Source: a virus. From it: a stretch of DNA of 34,111 bases. The stretch spans positions 1 through 34,111 of the IMG/VR virus record IMGVR_UViG_3300047478_000032; one strand, 5' to 3'. Below, in pieces: positions 16,597 through 25,401 of the stretch. The notes beneath the pieces were generated by a model. The model worked only from the letters and a program-made list of their open reading frames with translations. It searched no databases and had not been told where the DNA came from. Each line of letters starts with the position of its first letter. Position 1 is the first letter of the stretch. Position numbers and translations under genes: made by a program.

Positions 16597-17378
16597 GTTT
16601 TATTTGCACTACATATAGAAGGTTTTATTGTGTTAGAAGAATTTTAGCCCAATTTTACGCCCAGACATATCCTCACAAAGAATTAATCATATTTAATACT
16701 GATATGGAGTTTCCGTATGAAATGCTGGTTAATGTTTCTAATGTTATCATAGTAAATAACGACAAAGACTATCAGACTGGGTTGCCTTATAAAAACAGAG
16801 GGCAAATTTGTAGGGATGCAGTAAGCCACGCATCTGGTGAGTATTTTATGTTAGCAGATGATGACGATATATATATGCCTTATCATATTGAACAAGCGGT
16901 TAATGGGATAAAAGAAAATGGCAAAGATGCATGGAAGCCAGAAAAGAGTTTATTTGCTACAAGAGAAGAATTAAAGTTAGTGCAAAACACGCTTGAGGCA
17001 AGTGTAATAGTTAAAATGAATAGAATAAAAGAGATTGGTTTTAGGTCAGACATTACTGGGTACGAGGGATTAAGCTGGTACACTCAATTAAGAGATGAAG
17101 GCGAACTTGACGAGAATAATGTATTTTATGTACCATCCTATTGTTTTAACTGGAGCGACCCAACGGAAGTAGCTGGACATAAGCAAAGCGGAGACATAGA
17201 CAATCCAGATAACTTTGATAATCATAAAGAGCAAAGCAAGGACATAGCAAAAGAAAAATTAACGCCAATTACTCAACAAGAGTTAGATATTGAATACTCA
17301 AAGTATTATGAGTTTATAAATAACCATAAAGACGAATTTGATGCTAAAAGTTACGAAAGGTATATTTTGCGTAACTAA
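16590..17378 (+). CDS. GT2-family glycosyltransferase
   Basis: I chose ATG 16590, inside the end of the GT32 gene (ATGGTAA), because the family core begins there: MVSFICTTYRRFYCVRRILA. The frame is open further upstream to 16539, but those residues are only a shadow of the GT32 gene. The resulting 262-residue enzyme has the GT2 nucleotide-binding start, a KNRGQICRDAVSHASGEYFM segment (69-87) and DDDD (90-93) as the DxD site. The C-terminal third is less conserved and charged. It would extend or begin a glycan using a nucleotide sugar from the host. It closes the cassette behind the Thr/Ser-rich tail protein. Confidence 0.82.
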   Translation: MVSFICTTYRRFYCVRRILAQFYAQTYPHKELIIFNTDMEFPYEMLVNVSNVIIVNNDKDYQTGLPYKNRGQICRDAVSHASGEYFMLADDDDIYMPYHIEQAVNGIKENGKDAWKPEKSLFATREELKLVQNTLEASVIVKMNRIKEIGFRSDITGYEGLSWYTQLRDEGELDENNVFYVPSYCFNWSDPTEVAGHKQSGDIDNPDNFDNHKEQSKDIAKEKLTPITQQELDIEYSKYYEFINNHKDEFDAKSYERYILRN

Positions 17379-17401
17379 GCCTTTAATTGTTTAAAATTGA
17401 G

Positions 17402-17409
17402 TAATTTTG
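17402..17409 (+). promoter_or_regulatory. -7 element TAATTTTG before the BppU-like gene
   Basis: TAATTTTG fits TAnnTTTG and lies in the 48-base gap after the glycosyltransferases, 17 bases before the ATG at 17427. The closest TTG upstream (17387-17389) leaves only 12 bases, so the -33 element is missing or unusual. Confidence 0.4.
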
Positions 17410-17426
17410 ACTAAATACTCTATAAT

Positions 17427-17792
17427 ATGGCTTGTAATAATAGTGCTGATTTAAGACCAGCGACCTACAATATTCAAATCTGGAAAGATGATAACTGGGC
17501 TCAAACATTTGCTTTATTTGCTAATGATGTGCCTATTGACTTAAGTGGTGCTTATGCTGAAATCCAAATAAGACCAAGCATTAAATCTACAACTGTTTCT
17601 GCAACTTTAGATAGTGATGGGAACGGCATTTCAATAGGTGGGGTAAATGATAACCTTATTACAGTAGACTATCCTATTACAATTGCGGCTGGTAATTATG
17701 TTTACGACTTAACAGTAGTATTCCCAAGCGACTTTACAAAGACATATATTTGGGGAACATTCGTAGTTTATCAAGATATAACACAAATCTAA
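17427..17792 (+). CDS. BppU-like N-terminal domain protein (baseplate or fibre adaptor)
   Basis: This 121-residue, beta-rich protein resembles a very common small phage tail protein: WAQTFALFANDVPIDLSGAY (25-44), then AEIQIRPS, a central NGISIGG, and NYVYDLTVVFPS before a final strand, WGTFVVYQDITQ. The fold is probably the same as the N-terminal domain of baseplate upper proteins, which attach fibres to the tail. It directly precedes the large fibre gene and shares one base with its ATG, supporting a role as fibre adaptor. Confidence 0.6.
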   Translation: MACNNSADLRPATYNIQIWKDDNWAQTFALFANDVPIDLSGAYAEIQIRPSIKSTTVSATLDSDGNGISIGGVNDNLITVDYPITIAAGNYVYDLTVVFPSDFTKTYIWGTFVVYQDITQI

Positions 17793-20700
17793 TGAGCACT
17801 GAAATAACAATAAACCAAGACCAAATCGACATAAACGTAGACACAACGGTAGTAACCATTGAAGCACCGCAAGGTGGTTACCCATTGCCTAATAACGTTT
17901 ATTCAGTTTTCGGTAGAGTAGGAAACGTAGTAGCACAAGAGGGAGACTATACTTTGACTCAATTAGGCGGTGTAACTATTACAAGTCCAACTGCTGGTCA
18001 AGCCTTAGTATATAACGGAACAAGCTGGGTGAATAATACCGAGACTTATGTGGGTACGGTTACGAGTGTAAATATGAGTGTGCCTACTGGTCTTACGATT
18101 AGCGGAAATCCTATTACAACTGCTGGAACTTTAGCATTAGGTTTGGCAAGTGGGTATTCTATTCCTACCGATGCTAACCAAACTACTTGGACAACTGCTT
18201 ACAATGATTCAATTGTTAGTGCAGCGGTTACTGGTAGCACAAGCAAGACTTTAACTTTAAACCAACAAGATGGAGGCACCATAACTGCATCTTGGAGTGA
18301 TTTACAACCAGTAACATCTGTTTTTGGTAGAACTGGAGATGTGGTAGCACAAAGCGGTGATTATAACACTTTACAAGTAACAGAGAATACTAACTTATAT
18401 TTTACTGACCAAAGAGCAAGATACGCTATAAGTGGCGATGCTACAAGTGGTGTGGTTTATTCTAACACTACTGGTATTATTGCTTTAGATGATATTCCTA
18501 ATACTTCATTGTTACACGATTCAGTAACAGTAAACGGAAGCACAGTTGCTTTAGGTGGTTCAACATCTTTTACAACAAGTGCGGTTGCTGAAGGCTCAAA
18601 CCTTTATTATACCGATGCGAGAGCAAGAGCAGCTATAACTGGTACTGCTCCGATTAGCGTAACAAGTGGTGTGGTTTCTATTTCTCAATCTGGTCCATCA
18701 ACAAACGGATTTCTTTCAAGTGCAGATTGGAATACATTTAACGGGAAACAATCAGCTTTAACATTTGGCAACTTAACAAGTTCTGACATAACTGTAACTG
18801 GTGGTACTGGTGCGGTGGTTGGTAGTGGTTCTACAATGACATTGGCTACTGTGAATAGCAACGTAGGTACTTATGGTTCTTCTACGGCTATTCCAGTAAT
18901 AACTGTGAATGGAAAAGGTTTAGTTACTGCGGTTACAACCGATGCGGTGTTTATTCCAAGTGGTGCTTTAAGTTTTATAGGTGATGTAACTGGAACTGGT
19001 AATACTGGTTCTGATACAACATTAACTTTAGCAACTGTAAACTCTAATGTGGGTGCTTATGGTTCATCAACTTCAGTTCCTACAATAACAGTAAACGCTA
19101 AAGGTTTAGTAACTGCTGCATCTCAAACGGCAATACCAACTTCAAGTGGTTCAACAACTGGTTTATTGACTTCAACTGATTGGACTACGTTCAATGCTAA
19201 ACAAGCACAATTAAACGGAACTGGATTTGTTAAAGTAAGTGGTACAACTGTTTCTTACGATAACTCTACATATTTAACAACAATAGAAGGCATAGCTGCT
19301 GGTGGTGAATTAAGTGGAACATACGCATCACCATCTTTAGTAAACTCTGCGGTTACTGGTAAAGTCTTAACTGGCTTAAACGTAACTGGAGGTGCAGTTA
19401 CTGCGACTGATTCTATCTTAGGTGCTTTTGGTAAGGTACAAAACCAAATCAATGGCTTGTTAGGTGGTTCTCAATATCAAGGAACTTGGAACGCATCAAC
19501 TAACACTCCTACTTTAGCGAGTGGTGTAGGTACTAAAGGTTATTACTACATTGTTAGTGTAGCTGGTACAACAAACATAGATGGCATTACTGATTGGAAC
19601 TTGGGAGACTGGATTATCTTTGATGGTACTGCTTGGCAACAAGTAGATAACACCGATGCGGTTGTTAGTGTGAACGGATATACTGGTGCGGTTAATTTAA
19701 CTACTTCAGATATTGCAGAAGGCACAAACGAATACTTTACTACATCAAGAGCAAGAAGTTCTGTAAGTGCTGGAACTGGCATTAGCTATAACTCAACAAC
19801 TGGGGTTATTACTAACTCTGCTCCAGACCAAACAGTTAGCTTAACGGCATCAACTGGTATCTCAACAAGTGGAACATATCCTAACTTCACAATAACAAAT
19901 ACTGCTCCAGACCAGACTGTAAGTTTAACTGCAAGTACTGGAATTTCTACGAGTGGTACTTACCCTAACTTTACGATTACGAATACCGCACCTGACCAAA
20001 CTGTGTCTTTAACTGGTGGTGGTACAACAAGTATAACTGGAACTTATCCAAACTTTACAGTAACAAGTAACGACCAATATGTAGGAACTGTAACATCGGT
20101 AGGAATTACAGAATCTGCTGCTGCATTAACAATAACTGGAAGTCCAGTAACTACAAGCGGTAATATAAATATAGGTTTCGCTGGTGCATCAACTGATTAT
20201 GTAGCTGGAGATGGTTCATTAGTTCCATTCCCAACTGTGGTTACTCAAGCACAAAACTTGGTAACTGAAGTTTACAACTCAACTGGTGCTACTTTAACAA
20301 AAGGAACTGTTGTTTACATCAATGGTGGTCAAGGTAACTTACCAACTGTAACTAAGGCACAAGCTAATAGTGATGCAACATCTGCACAAACTTATGGTGT
20401 AGTTAGAGCAGACATTACCAATATGAACAATGGTTATATAACTGTAATTGGTAATTTAGACAATATAGACACTCAAGCATACGCTGCTGGAACACAACTT
20501 TATTTAAGTGGAACTACTGCTGGTGCTTGGACATCAACTAAACCTTACGCACCTATTCACTTGGTGTATGTAGGTATTGTTGTACGTTCACATCCAACTC
20601 AAGGTGTTGTAGAGATTAGAATACAGAACGGCTACGAAATGGATGAACTTCATAACGTATCTGCTCAAAGTCCTAACAACGGAGATATTTTACAATATGT

Positions 20701-22603
20701 ATCAAGCACAAGTCTTTGGACAAGTGTTTCTGGTTCTACATCTAATATCTCAGAAGGCAGTAACTTATACTTTACAGATGCTCGTGCAAGAGGTGCGATT
20801 AGCTTAACGACTACTGGCAATAACGGAGCAAGTACTTACAATAGCACAACTGGTGTATTAAACGTACCTACTTACACCTTAGCTGGTTTAGGTGGTATTA
20901 ACTTAACATCTTTAAGTGCAACAAGTCCTTTATTATACGATAACACGACTGGTGTATTCTCAATACAACAAGCTAACGGTTCACAAGCTGGTTTCTTATC
21001 TGCTGCTGATTGGACAACCTTTAACAACAAACAAGCTGCTTTAGGTTACACTCCAGTTCCACAAACAAGAACATTAACAATTAATGGTGTAGGATATGAT
21101 TTAAGTGCTGATAGAAGCTGGACAATCACTCCTAATGTAAACGCAACAAACACTCAAGACTATACTGCAACTGCTGCTCAAACAACTTTCACAGTTACTG
21201 GTGGTTACACAGTAGGTCAATTAGCTGTTTATTATAATGGCTCTAAATTAGCTGCTGCTGAATACACTGCTACTAACGGCACTACATTTGTTTTAGCAAC
21301 TGCTTGTCAAGCTAATGATATCGTTCAAGCGGTAGTAGAGATTACTGGTGGTGGTATTGGAGGTAGTGGTACAACTAACTATCTATCTAAGTGGACTGCA
21401 AGTGGAGTGCTTAACAATAGTGTTTTATATGATAATGGAACTAATGTGGGTATTGGTACTACAAGCCCAAATAGTATTTTAGAACTTAAAACAAGTACCG
21501 CAACTAATAGTATTAGATTTGGTGTAATTGCAGATGACAATAGATTTAATATGATTTCATTAAATGGTTTAAATACTGAAGGAAATTATATTGGTTTAGC
21601 AGGTGGTGGTAGTACAGATACTAATTTATTCTATCAATCAGGTAATGGGGGTGACCATAGGTTCAGAACTGGTAATGGTTCTTCTTTTACCGAAAGAATG
21701 CGTATTACATCTACTGGTAATGTAGGTATTGGAACAACCACTACATCTGCAAAAACAGAAGTTAGAGGAAATGGGGATACTGCAATAAATTCTGCTGGTA
21801 CTTTATTTGTTACAACTGGTGGTACTGCAACACAAGCGGCTGGAGCTGGTGGACAACTGACCTTTGGTGCTTGGTTAAATGGAGATTTAAGTGTACCATA
21901 TCCAGTTGCAGCAATTAAGGGGGTTTCAGAATCTTCAACTACAGATACTAATAAGGGTGCATTGATTTTTGCTACAATGAACAATACCACCAATGCCGAA
22001 AGAATGAGAATCACAAGTGCTGGATATGTTACTCAAAAATCAAATGGAGGAAGTTATTTTTCTGGCCCTTATAGTCAGTTTAGTAATTTTAATAATGTTA
22101 GTGGAGATATAAATATGGTATATGGGTTAGGCTCAAATACACAAAACGCATCTTCATATTTTTTAATTTGTGCTACTTATGGCGTAGGTGATAAAATGTA
22201 TGTTTTAGGTAATGGTAACTTACAAAATTTATATGGTACTTATGGTACTATGTCATCTGACTTTAGATTAAAAGAAAATATTACAGAAGCTACATCTAAA
22301 CTTGATGATTTAATGGCTTTAAGAGTAGTAAATTTTAATTTAACAGATGATACTGATAAGAAAAAGCAAATTGGATTCATTGCTCAAGAATTTAAAGAGG
22401 TATTCCCATCATTAGTTTACGAGAAAGATACAAGAGAATATGATGAGGATGGAAATGTAACTAAAGGTCTTGAAGATGCATTAGGCTTAAATGTGGGCAT
22501 GGAGTTTGCTATTTTAGTAAAAGCAATGCAAGAGCAACAAGCTATAATCAACGAACTAACAGATAAAGTAAATAGATTATATACAAATCATTATGGCGAG
22601 TAA
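17792..22603 (+). CDS. Long tail fibre with C-terminal peptidase-S74 chaperone
   Basis: I start the protein at ATG 17792 (MSTEITINQ), which overlaps the previous stop by one base; upstream codons in the frame belong to the shadow of that gene. The 1603-residue fibre consists of beta-rich repeats: FGRxGxVVAQxGDY twice, (S/T)N-x-Y-(F/Y)-T-x-x-RAR four times, three 28-residue DQTVSLT repeats, and NVGIGTT-type modules followed by ERMRIT near the end. The last 117 residues are a peptidase S74 domain starting at SSDFRLKENI (S1489), which trimerises the fibre and cleaves itself off. Such proteins are the main receptor-binding fibres. It was probably built by repeat expansion. Confidence 0.88.
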   Translation: MSTEITINQDQIDINVDTTVVTIEAPQGGYPLPNNVYSVFGRVGNVVAQEGDYTLTQLGGVTITSPTAGQALVYNGTSWVNNTETYVGTVTSVNMSVPTGLTISGNPITTAGTLALGLASGYSIPTDANQTTWTTAYNDSIVSAAVTGSTSKTLTLNQQDGGTITASWSDLQPVTSVFGRTGDVVAQSGDYNTLQVTENTNLYFTDQRARYAISGDATSGVVYSNTTGIIALDDIPNTSLLHDSVTVNGSTVALGGSTSFTTSAVAEGSNLYYTDARARAAITGTAPISVTSGVVSISQSGPSTNGFLSSADWNTFNGKQSALTFGNLTSSDITVTGGTGAVVGSGSTMTLATVNSNVGTYGSSTAIPVITVNGKGLVTAVTTDAVFIPSGALSFIGDVTGTGNTGSDTTLTLATVNSNVGAYGSSTSVPTITVNAKGLVTAASQTAIPTSSGSTTGLLTSTDWTTFNAKQAQLNGTGFVKVSGTTVSYDNSTYLTTIEGIAAGGELSGTYASPSLVNSAVTGKVLTGLNVTGGAVTATDSILGAFGKVQNQINGLLGGSQYQGTWNASTNTPTLASGVGTKGYYYIVSVAGTTNIDGITDWNLGDWIIFDGTAWQQVDNTDAVVSVNGYTGAVNLTTSDIAEGTNEYFTTSRARSSVSAGTGISYNSTTGVITNSAPDQTVSLTASTGISTSGTYPNFTITNTAPDQTVSLTASTGISTSGTYPNFTITNTAPDQTVSLTGGGTTSITGTYPNFTVTSNDQYVGTVTSVGITESAAALTITGSPVTTSGNINIGFAGASTDYVAGDGSLVPFPTVVTQAQNLVTEVYNSTGATLTKGTVVYINGGQGNLPTVTKAQANSDATSAQTYGVVRADITNMNNGYITVIGNLDNIDTQAYAAGTQLYLSGTTAGAWTSTKPYAPIHLVYVGIVVRSHPTQGVVEIRIQNGYEMDELHNVSAQSPNNGDILQYVSSTSLWTSVSGSTSNISEGSNLYFTDARARGAISLTTTGNNGASTYNSTTGVLNVPTYTLAGLGGINLTSLSATSPLLYDNTTGVFSIQQANGSQAGFLSAADWTTFNNKQAALGYTPVPQTRTLTINGVGYDLSADRSWTITPNVNATNTQDYTATAAQTTFTVTGGYTVGQLAVYYNGSKLAAAEYTATNGTTFVLATACQANDIVQAVVEITGGGIGGSGTTNYLSKWTASGVLNNSVLYDNGTNVGIGTTSPNSILELKTSTATNSIRFGVIADDNRFNMISLNGLNTEGNYIGLAGGGSTDTNLFYQSGNGGDHRFRTGNGSSFTERMRITSTGNVGIGTTTTSAKTEVRGNGDTAINSAGTLFVTTGGTATQAAGAGGQLTFGAWLNGDLSVPYPVAAIKGVSESSTTDTNKGALIFATMNNTTNAERMRITSAGYVTQKSNGGSYFSGPYSQFSNFNNVSGDINMVYGLGSNTQNASSYFLICATYGVGDKMYVLGNGNLQNLYGTYGTMSSDFRLKENITEATSKLDDLMALRVVNFNLTDDTDKKKQIGFIAQEFKEVFPSLVYEKDTREYDEDGNVTKGLEDALGLNVGMEFAILVKAMQEQQAIINELTDKVNRLYTNHYGE
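19820..20071 (+). repeat. Three in-frame 84-bp repeats in the long fibre, strongly diverged at synonymous sites
   Basis: The units are 19820-19903, 19904-19987 and 19988-20071, each 28 codons. Units 1 and 2 encode the same 28 residues but differ in 18 of 28 codons, all synonymous. Unit 3 keeps the start (APDQTVSLT) and the GTYPNFTVT end but differs in the middle. Confidence 0.9.
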
Positions 22604-22646
22604 CACAACAACAAGAACAAATCAATCAACTTATTAATAAATAAAT

Positions 22647-23639
22647 ATGGGATTAACACAGAAGTTAGGGGCTATCCCTTTAGCAATTCAAACAGACTCA
22701 TCTAATAATGTTGGTATAGGTGGAGCAGCTAATGCATCCTATAAATTAGCAGTAACTGGTGCAAGTTTATTTAGTGGTGCTACTGCATTTGGAAGTAGTT
22801 TAACTACTCCAAGTGTAACAGATGGAGGGCAGTATAAATTAAATTTTGGAGGTAATGCTGCATCAAGAAGTTGGAGATTAATTTCAGATTCATATAATTT
22901 TGGTGATTTTAGCATTCAGCAATCTACTACACAAACAGGAAGTACTTATGCAGATAGATTTATAATTTCTGCTAATGGTAATGTAGGTATAGGTATAAGT
23001 GTTCCTTTATTTAAATTAGATGTTATTGGTGGAATAAGAGTAAACGAGGATGGTGCTGGTACAAAAGTAATTCAAATTAGGTCTGATTTTGCAGGAGTAG
23101 ACCCAGCTATTAATGTTAGTACAAACAATGCTTTATTGTTACAAACTAACAATACCGAAAGAATGAGGATAACAAGTGGTGGTTATGTATTAATGGGTAC
23201 AACTGGTAATAGTTTTAATTCAAGATTGGTGTTATATTCAGATGTAAGTTATACTTTACATTGTGTTAGAACTGGAACTGGTTCTGAAGGACAAGTTGTA
23301 TTTTCAAATGGTAATGGTGCAGTAGGTTCAATTTTTACAAGTGGAACATCTACATCATATAATACGTCATCAGATTATCGTCTTAAAGAAGATTTAAAAG
23401 AAATTAAAGGACTCGAAAAAGTATCTGCAATTAAAGTTTATGATTTCAAATGGAAAGCTGATGAATCAAGAATGGATGGTGTTATTGCACACGAACTTCA
23501 AGAAATATTGCCTTATGCAGTAGTAGGAGAGAAAGATGGCGAACAAATGCAAGGTGTAGACTATTCTAAACTTGTACCAGTTTTAGTTAAAGCCATCCAA
23601 GAACTAAACGCTAAAGTAACTGCATTAGAGAATAAGTAA
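22647..23639 (+). CDS. Short tail fibre with C-terminal peptidase-S74 chaperone
   Basis: This 330-residue protein has NVGIG modules at the N-terminus and middle, with ERMRITSGGYVLMGTTGN (about 170-187) much like modules in the large fibre. The C-terminal S74 domain begins at SDYRLKEDLKEIKG (S242), then GVIAHELQEILPYAVVG and a final coiled coil. The Ser and Lys of the self-cleavage dyad are kept. It could be a second receptor-binding fibre or a fibre attached to the first. The 43 bases between the two fibres contain no gene. A TATATTTG element starts at the end of the gene. Confidence 0.82.
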   Translation: MGLTQKLGAIPLAIQTDSSNNVGIGGAANASYKLAVTGASLFSGATAFGSSLTTPSVTDGGQYKLNFGGNAASRSWRLISDSYNFGDFSIQQSTTQTGSTYADRFIISANGNVGIGISVPLFKLDVIGGIRVNEDGAGTKVIQIRSDFAGVDPAINVSTNNALLLQTNNTERMRITSGGYVLMGTTGNSFNSRLVLYSDVSYTLHCVRTGTGSEGQVVFSNGNGAVGSIFTSGTSTSYNTSSDYRLKEDLKEIKGLEKVSAIKVYDFKWKADESRMDGVIAHELQEILPYAVVGEKDGEQMQGVDYSKLVPVLVKAIQELNAKVTALENK

Positions 23640-23647
23640 TATATTTG
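23640..23647 (+). promoter_or_regulatory. -7 element TATATTTG before the lysis region
   Basis: TATATTTG fits TAnnTTTG, starts directly after the short fibre stop and lies 15 bases before the ATG at 23663. No TTG is found about 20 bases upstream, so this is a partial match. Confidence 0.4.
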
Positions 23648-23662
23648 TAAAAACATAATACT

Positions 23663-23815
23663 ATGATACAATTAAACGAACAACAAGTAAAGGATTTATT
23701 AGTTTACATTGGTAAAATACCAACTGATTTTGGTTTACCATTAGTACAATTTTTTAATCAATTGAATGCGGAGCAAAACCCACAAGCTCCACAAGAAGAA
23801 GTAAAAGAAGACTAA
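23663..23815 (+). CDS. Small hypothetical protein, 50 residues
   Basis: The ORF begins MIQLNEQQVKDLLVYIGKIP and ends in an acidic QEEVKED tail. It is helical and soluble, without a signal peptide. It lies between the short fibre and a small membrane protein, one base from the latter, and has a -7-like element upstream. I do not recognise the family. Small proteins of this kind are common at the start of lysis regions in Bacteroidota phages. Confidence 0.6.
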   Translation: MIQLNEQQVKDLLVYIGKIPTDFGLPLVQFFNQLNAEQNPQAPQEEVKED

Positions 23816-23816
23816 A

Positions 23817-23984
23817 ATGCACCATCACGATAGTAACCAACCGATATTGAGTATTTTCTTGAGCATAGGAGCAACAATGCTTAGTTTTGGCAATTTTGTG
23901 CCAGTATTTCAACTTACGGCAGCATTGGTTGGTACTATCAGTGGATGTATAGCTATTTACAAGCAGACTAAAAAAAGGAAGTAA
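23817..23984 (+). CDS. Small membrane protein, holin candidate
   Basis: This 55-residue protein has a short polar start with three His (MHHHDSNQ), then two hydrophobic segments, ILSIFLSIGATMLSFGN (10-26) and FQLTAALVGTISGCIAIY (31-48), and a positively charged end, KQTKKRK. Two membrane segments plus a basic tail fit a small class II-like holin, which would form pores that release the endolysin. It overlaps the next ATG by one base. Another holin candidate lies at 25402, so which one triggers lysis is unclear. Confidence 0.55.
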   Translation: MHHHDSNQPILSIFLSIGATMLSFGNFVPVFQLTAALVGTISGCIAIYKQTKKRK

Positions 23985-24520
23985 TGAAGTCAGTTGTTAT
24001 TACATTGCTAATAGCAGTTCTGATTTTTTTCATCTTTGATAAGTCAAAGTATATAGGCGACAAGCCAATAATAGTAACGCAAATAGATACTATTTATTCT
24101 CACGATACATTAGTAAAATACAAAAAGGGTAAAGACATTCCTTTTGAGATTTACCGAGTTTTAACGGACACTTTCACAGATACGGTAACAATCGTACAAG
24201 ATTATTTAACGGCTAAGGTTTACACAGACACATTTACAATAGATAGTTCAAGATTTACAATAATTGACACTATTTCCAATAATACAATTCAAAGTAGGCA
24301 GTTTTTGGCTTATATCAAAGAAAAAACCATCTACCAAACAAGCACAATCTACCAACAAGAGAAAAATGCCATTTATTTGGGGTTATTAGGCGATTTAAGG
24401 CGATTTGACAATAAAGTGGGGTTAGGATTTGGCTTAGGTTATAATATGCCTAAAAAAGGCTTATTTTTGTTTTCAGCTACGACAAATCAATATAGTTTAG
24501 GTTATTATAAAAAGTTTTAA
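23984..24520 (+). CDS. Membrane-anchored periplasmic protein, unknown
   Basis: This 178-residue protein has an N-terminal signal anchor (KSVVITLLIAVLIFFIF, 2-18) followed by a long beta-rich domain with many Asp and Thr (DTFTDTVTIVQDY and DTFTIDSSRF). The C-terminal part, LGLGFGLGYNMPKKGLFLFS, has alternating glycine and aromatic residues like outer-membrane strands and ends in an aromatic Phe. It may bridge the inner and outer membranes during lysis, as a unimolecular spanin would, but this is inference. It is tightly coupled to its neighbours. Confidence 0.5.
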   Translation: MKSVVITLLIAVLIFFIFDKSKYIGDKPIIVTQIDTIYSHDTLVKYKKGKDIPFEIYRVLTDTFTDTVTIVQDYLTAKVYTDTFTIDSSRFTIIDTISNNTIQSRQFLAYIKEKTIYQTSTIYQQEKNAIYLGLLGDLRRFDNKVGLGFGLGYNMPKKGLFLFSATTNQYSLGYYKKF

Positions 24521-24521
24521 T

Positions 24522-24788
24522 ATGCTACCAATAAAGTTTAAAGAGTTCGCTAAAAATCCCGTAGTGGGAACTTTGTTTATCGTAATGGGTGCAATAGGTG
24601 CTTTGTATGTTGACATTCGCTCTACATTCCAAGACCAAGCTAAAAGCCAAGATGTTCGTATTGAGAAATTAGAACATAGAGTAGATGTGGTTAGTGATGC
24701 TTTAAGAAAGTCTGATAGTTTAAGTGCGGTTTCTACTACTAAACTTTCTACTTTGGCTGAATTAGGTGCTATTAAAAACTTAAAATAA
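24522..24788 (+). CDS. Membrane protein with a periplasmic coiled coil, i-spanin-like
   Basis: This 88-residue protein has one membrane helix (PVVGTLFIVMGAIGALYV, 13-30) and then a charged coiled coil (DQAKSQDVRIEKLEHRVDVV, 38-57). That architecture matches inner-membrane spanins or XhlA-type haemolysin-like lysis proteins. It shares one base with the next gene, a coiled-coil lipoprotein, so the pair could form an i-spanin/o-spanin system that fuses the two membranes in the last step of lysis. The assignment rests on architecture only. Confidence 0.5.
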   Translation: MLPIKFKEFAKNPVVGTLFIVMGAIGALYVDIRSTFQDQAKSQDVRIEKLEHRVDVVSDALRKSDSLSAVSTTKLSTLAELGAIKNLK

Positions 24789-25081
24789 TGAGATGGCTCT
24801 TTTTATTTTTTGTTGCTGGGTGTGGCGTAACTGCTCAAAGTCCAAGTCCAACAATTAAAGAAGACATTGAGTTAGAGCAACTTATGACTAAAGTAAACGG
24901 AACAATTACTAAGAGTTTAGAGGTTCAAGAGAAGGCTGACAAGGAACAAAAACAGATAGTAAGTAAAGCAGTAAAAACAATTTTAGAATTAAAAAAGGAG
25001 TTAAATGAAACAAAGGCAAAGCTGGATAGTGTTAGTGTTGATTCTATTGTGCCTTTCAAGTTACTCCCAGTTACCTATTAA
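24788..25081 (+). CDS. Lipoprotein with a coiled coil, o-spanin-like
   Basis: The 97-residue protein starts MRWLFLFFVAGCGVTAQ, with a lipobox VAGC (9-12), so the mature protein would be lipid-anchored at Cys12. The remainder is mostly charged helix and coiled coil (VQEKADKEQKQIVSKAVKTI). It follows the one-helix coiled-coil protein at 24522, a typical i-/o-spanin order. Its last 77 bases also encode the signal sequence of the next gene (25005) in another frame. Confidence 0.55.
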   Translation: MRWLFLFFVAGCGVTAQSPSPTIKEDIELEQLMTKVNGTITKSLEVQEKADKEQKQIVSKAVKTILELKKELNETKAKLDSVSVDSIVPFKLLPVTY

Positions 25082-25400
25082 AAGGTACTACAAAGGTGAT
25101 TCTGTTATTATAATGTCTGTTGAACAAGCTAAGGGAATAAATAAAGTATATAGCAATTATAACGATACAATAAGTTTACTAAAAGAAAACTTAAAGACTA
25201 AAACTATAAAATATGATTCAATTTTCAATACAATATCTGCTCAAAAAGATAGCTTCTATAATTGGAAGTACAAGTACACACATAACAAGTCTTTATACGA
25301 AGACTGGCAAGAAAGCCAAAAAAAAATAGATAAGTTACACGCTTTGAGTAAGTTATTATTAATAGCAATAATCATTTTTCAATTCAGTCAATTAAAGTAA
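25005..25400 (+). CDS. Exported protein with signal sequence and C-terminal membrane helix
   Basis: This 131-residue protein has an N-terminal hydrophobic signal (SWIVLVLILLCLSSYS, 6-21), a polar middle predicted to be helical (LLKENLKTKTIKYDSIFNT and following), and a C-terminal hydrophobic segment, LLLIAIIIFQF (117-127). Its ATG lies inside the o-spanin-like gene, overlapping it by 77 bases in a different frame, as in Rz/Rz1-type overlaps. It may take part in lysis or in the envelope. I do not recognise the family. Confidence 0.55.
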   Translation: MKQRQSWIVLVLILLCLSSYSQLPIKRYYKGDSVIIMSVEQAKGINKVYSNYNDTISLLKENLKTKTIKYDSIFNTISAQKDSFYNWKYKYTHNKSLYEDWQESQKKIDKLHALSKLLLIAIIIFQFSQLK

Positions 25401-25401
25401 T

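Noticed and set aside
17750-17791. Upstream extension of the long fibre
   Set aside because: It overlaps the BppU-like gene and lacks an ATG start. ATG 17792 forms a one-base overlap with that gene's stop, typical of this genome.
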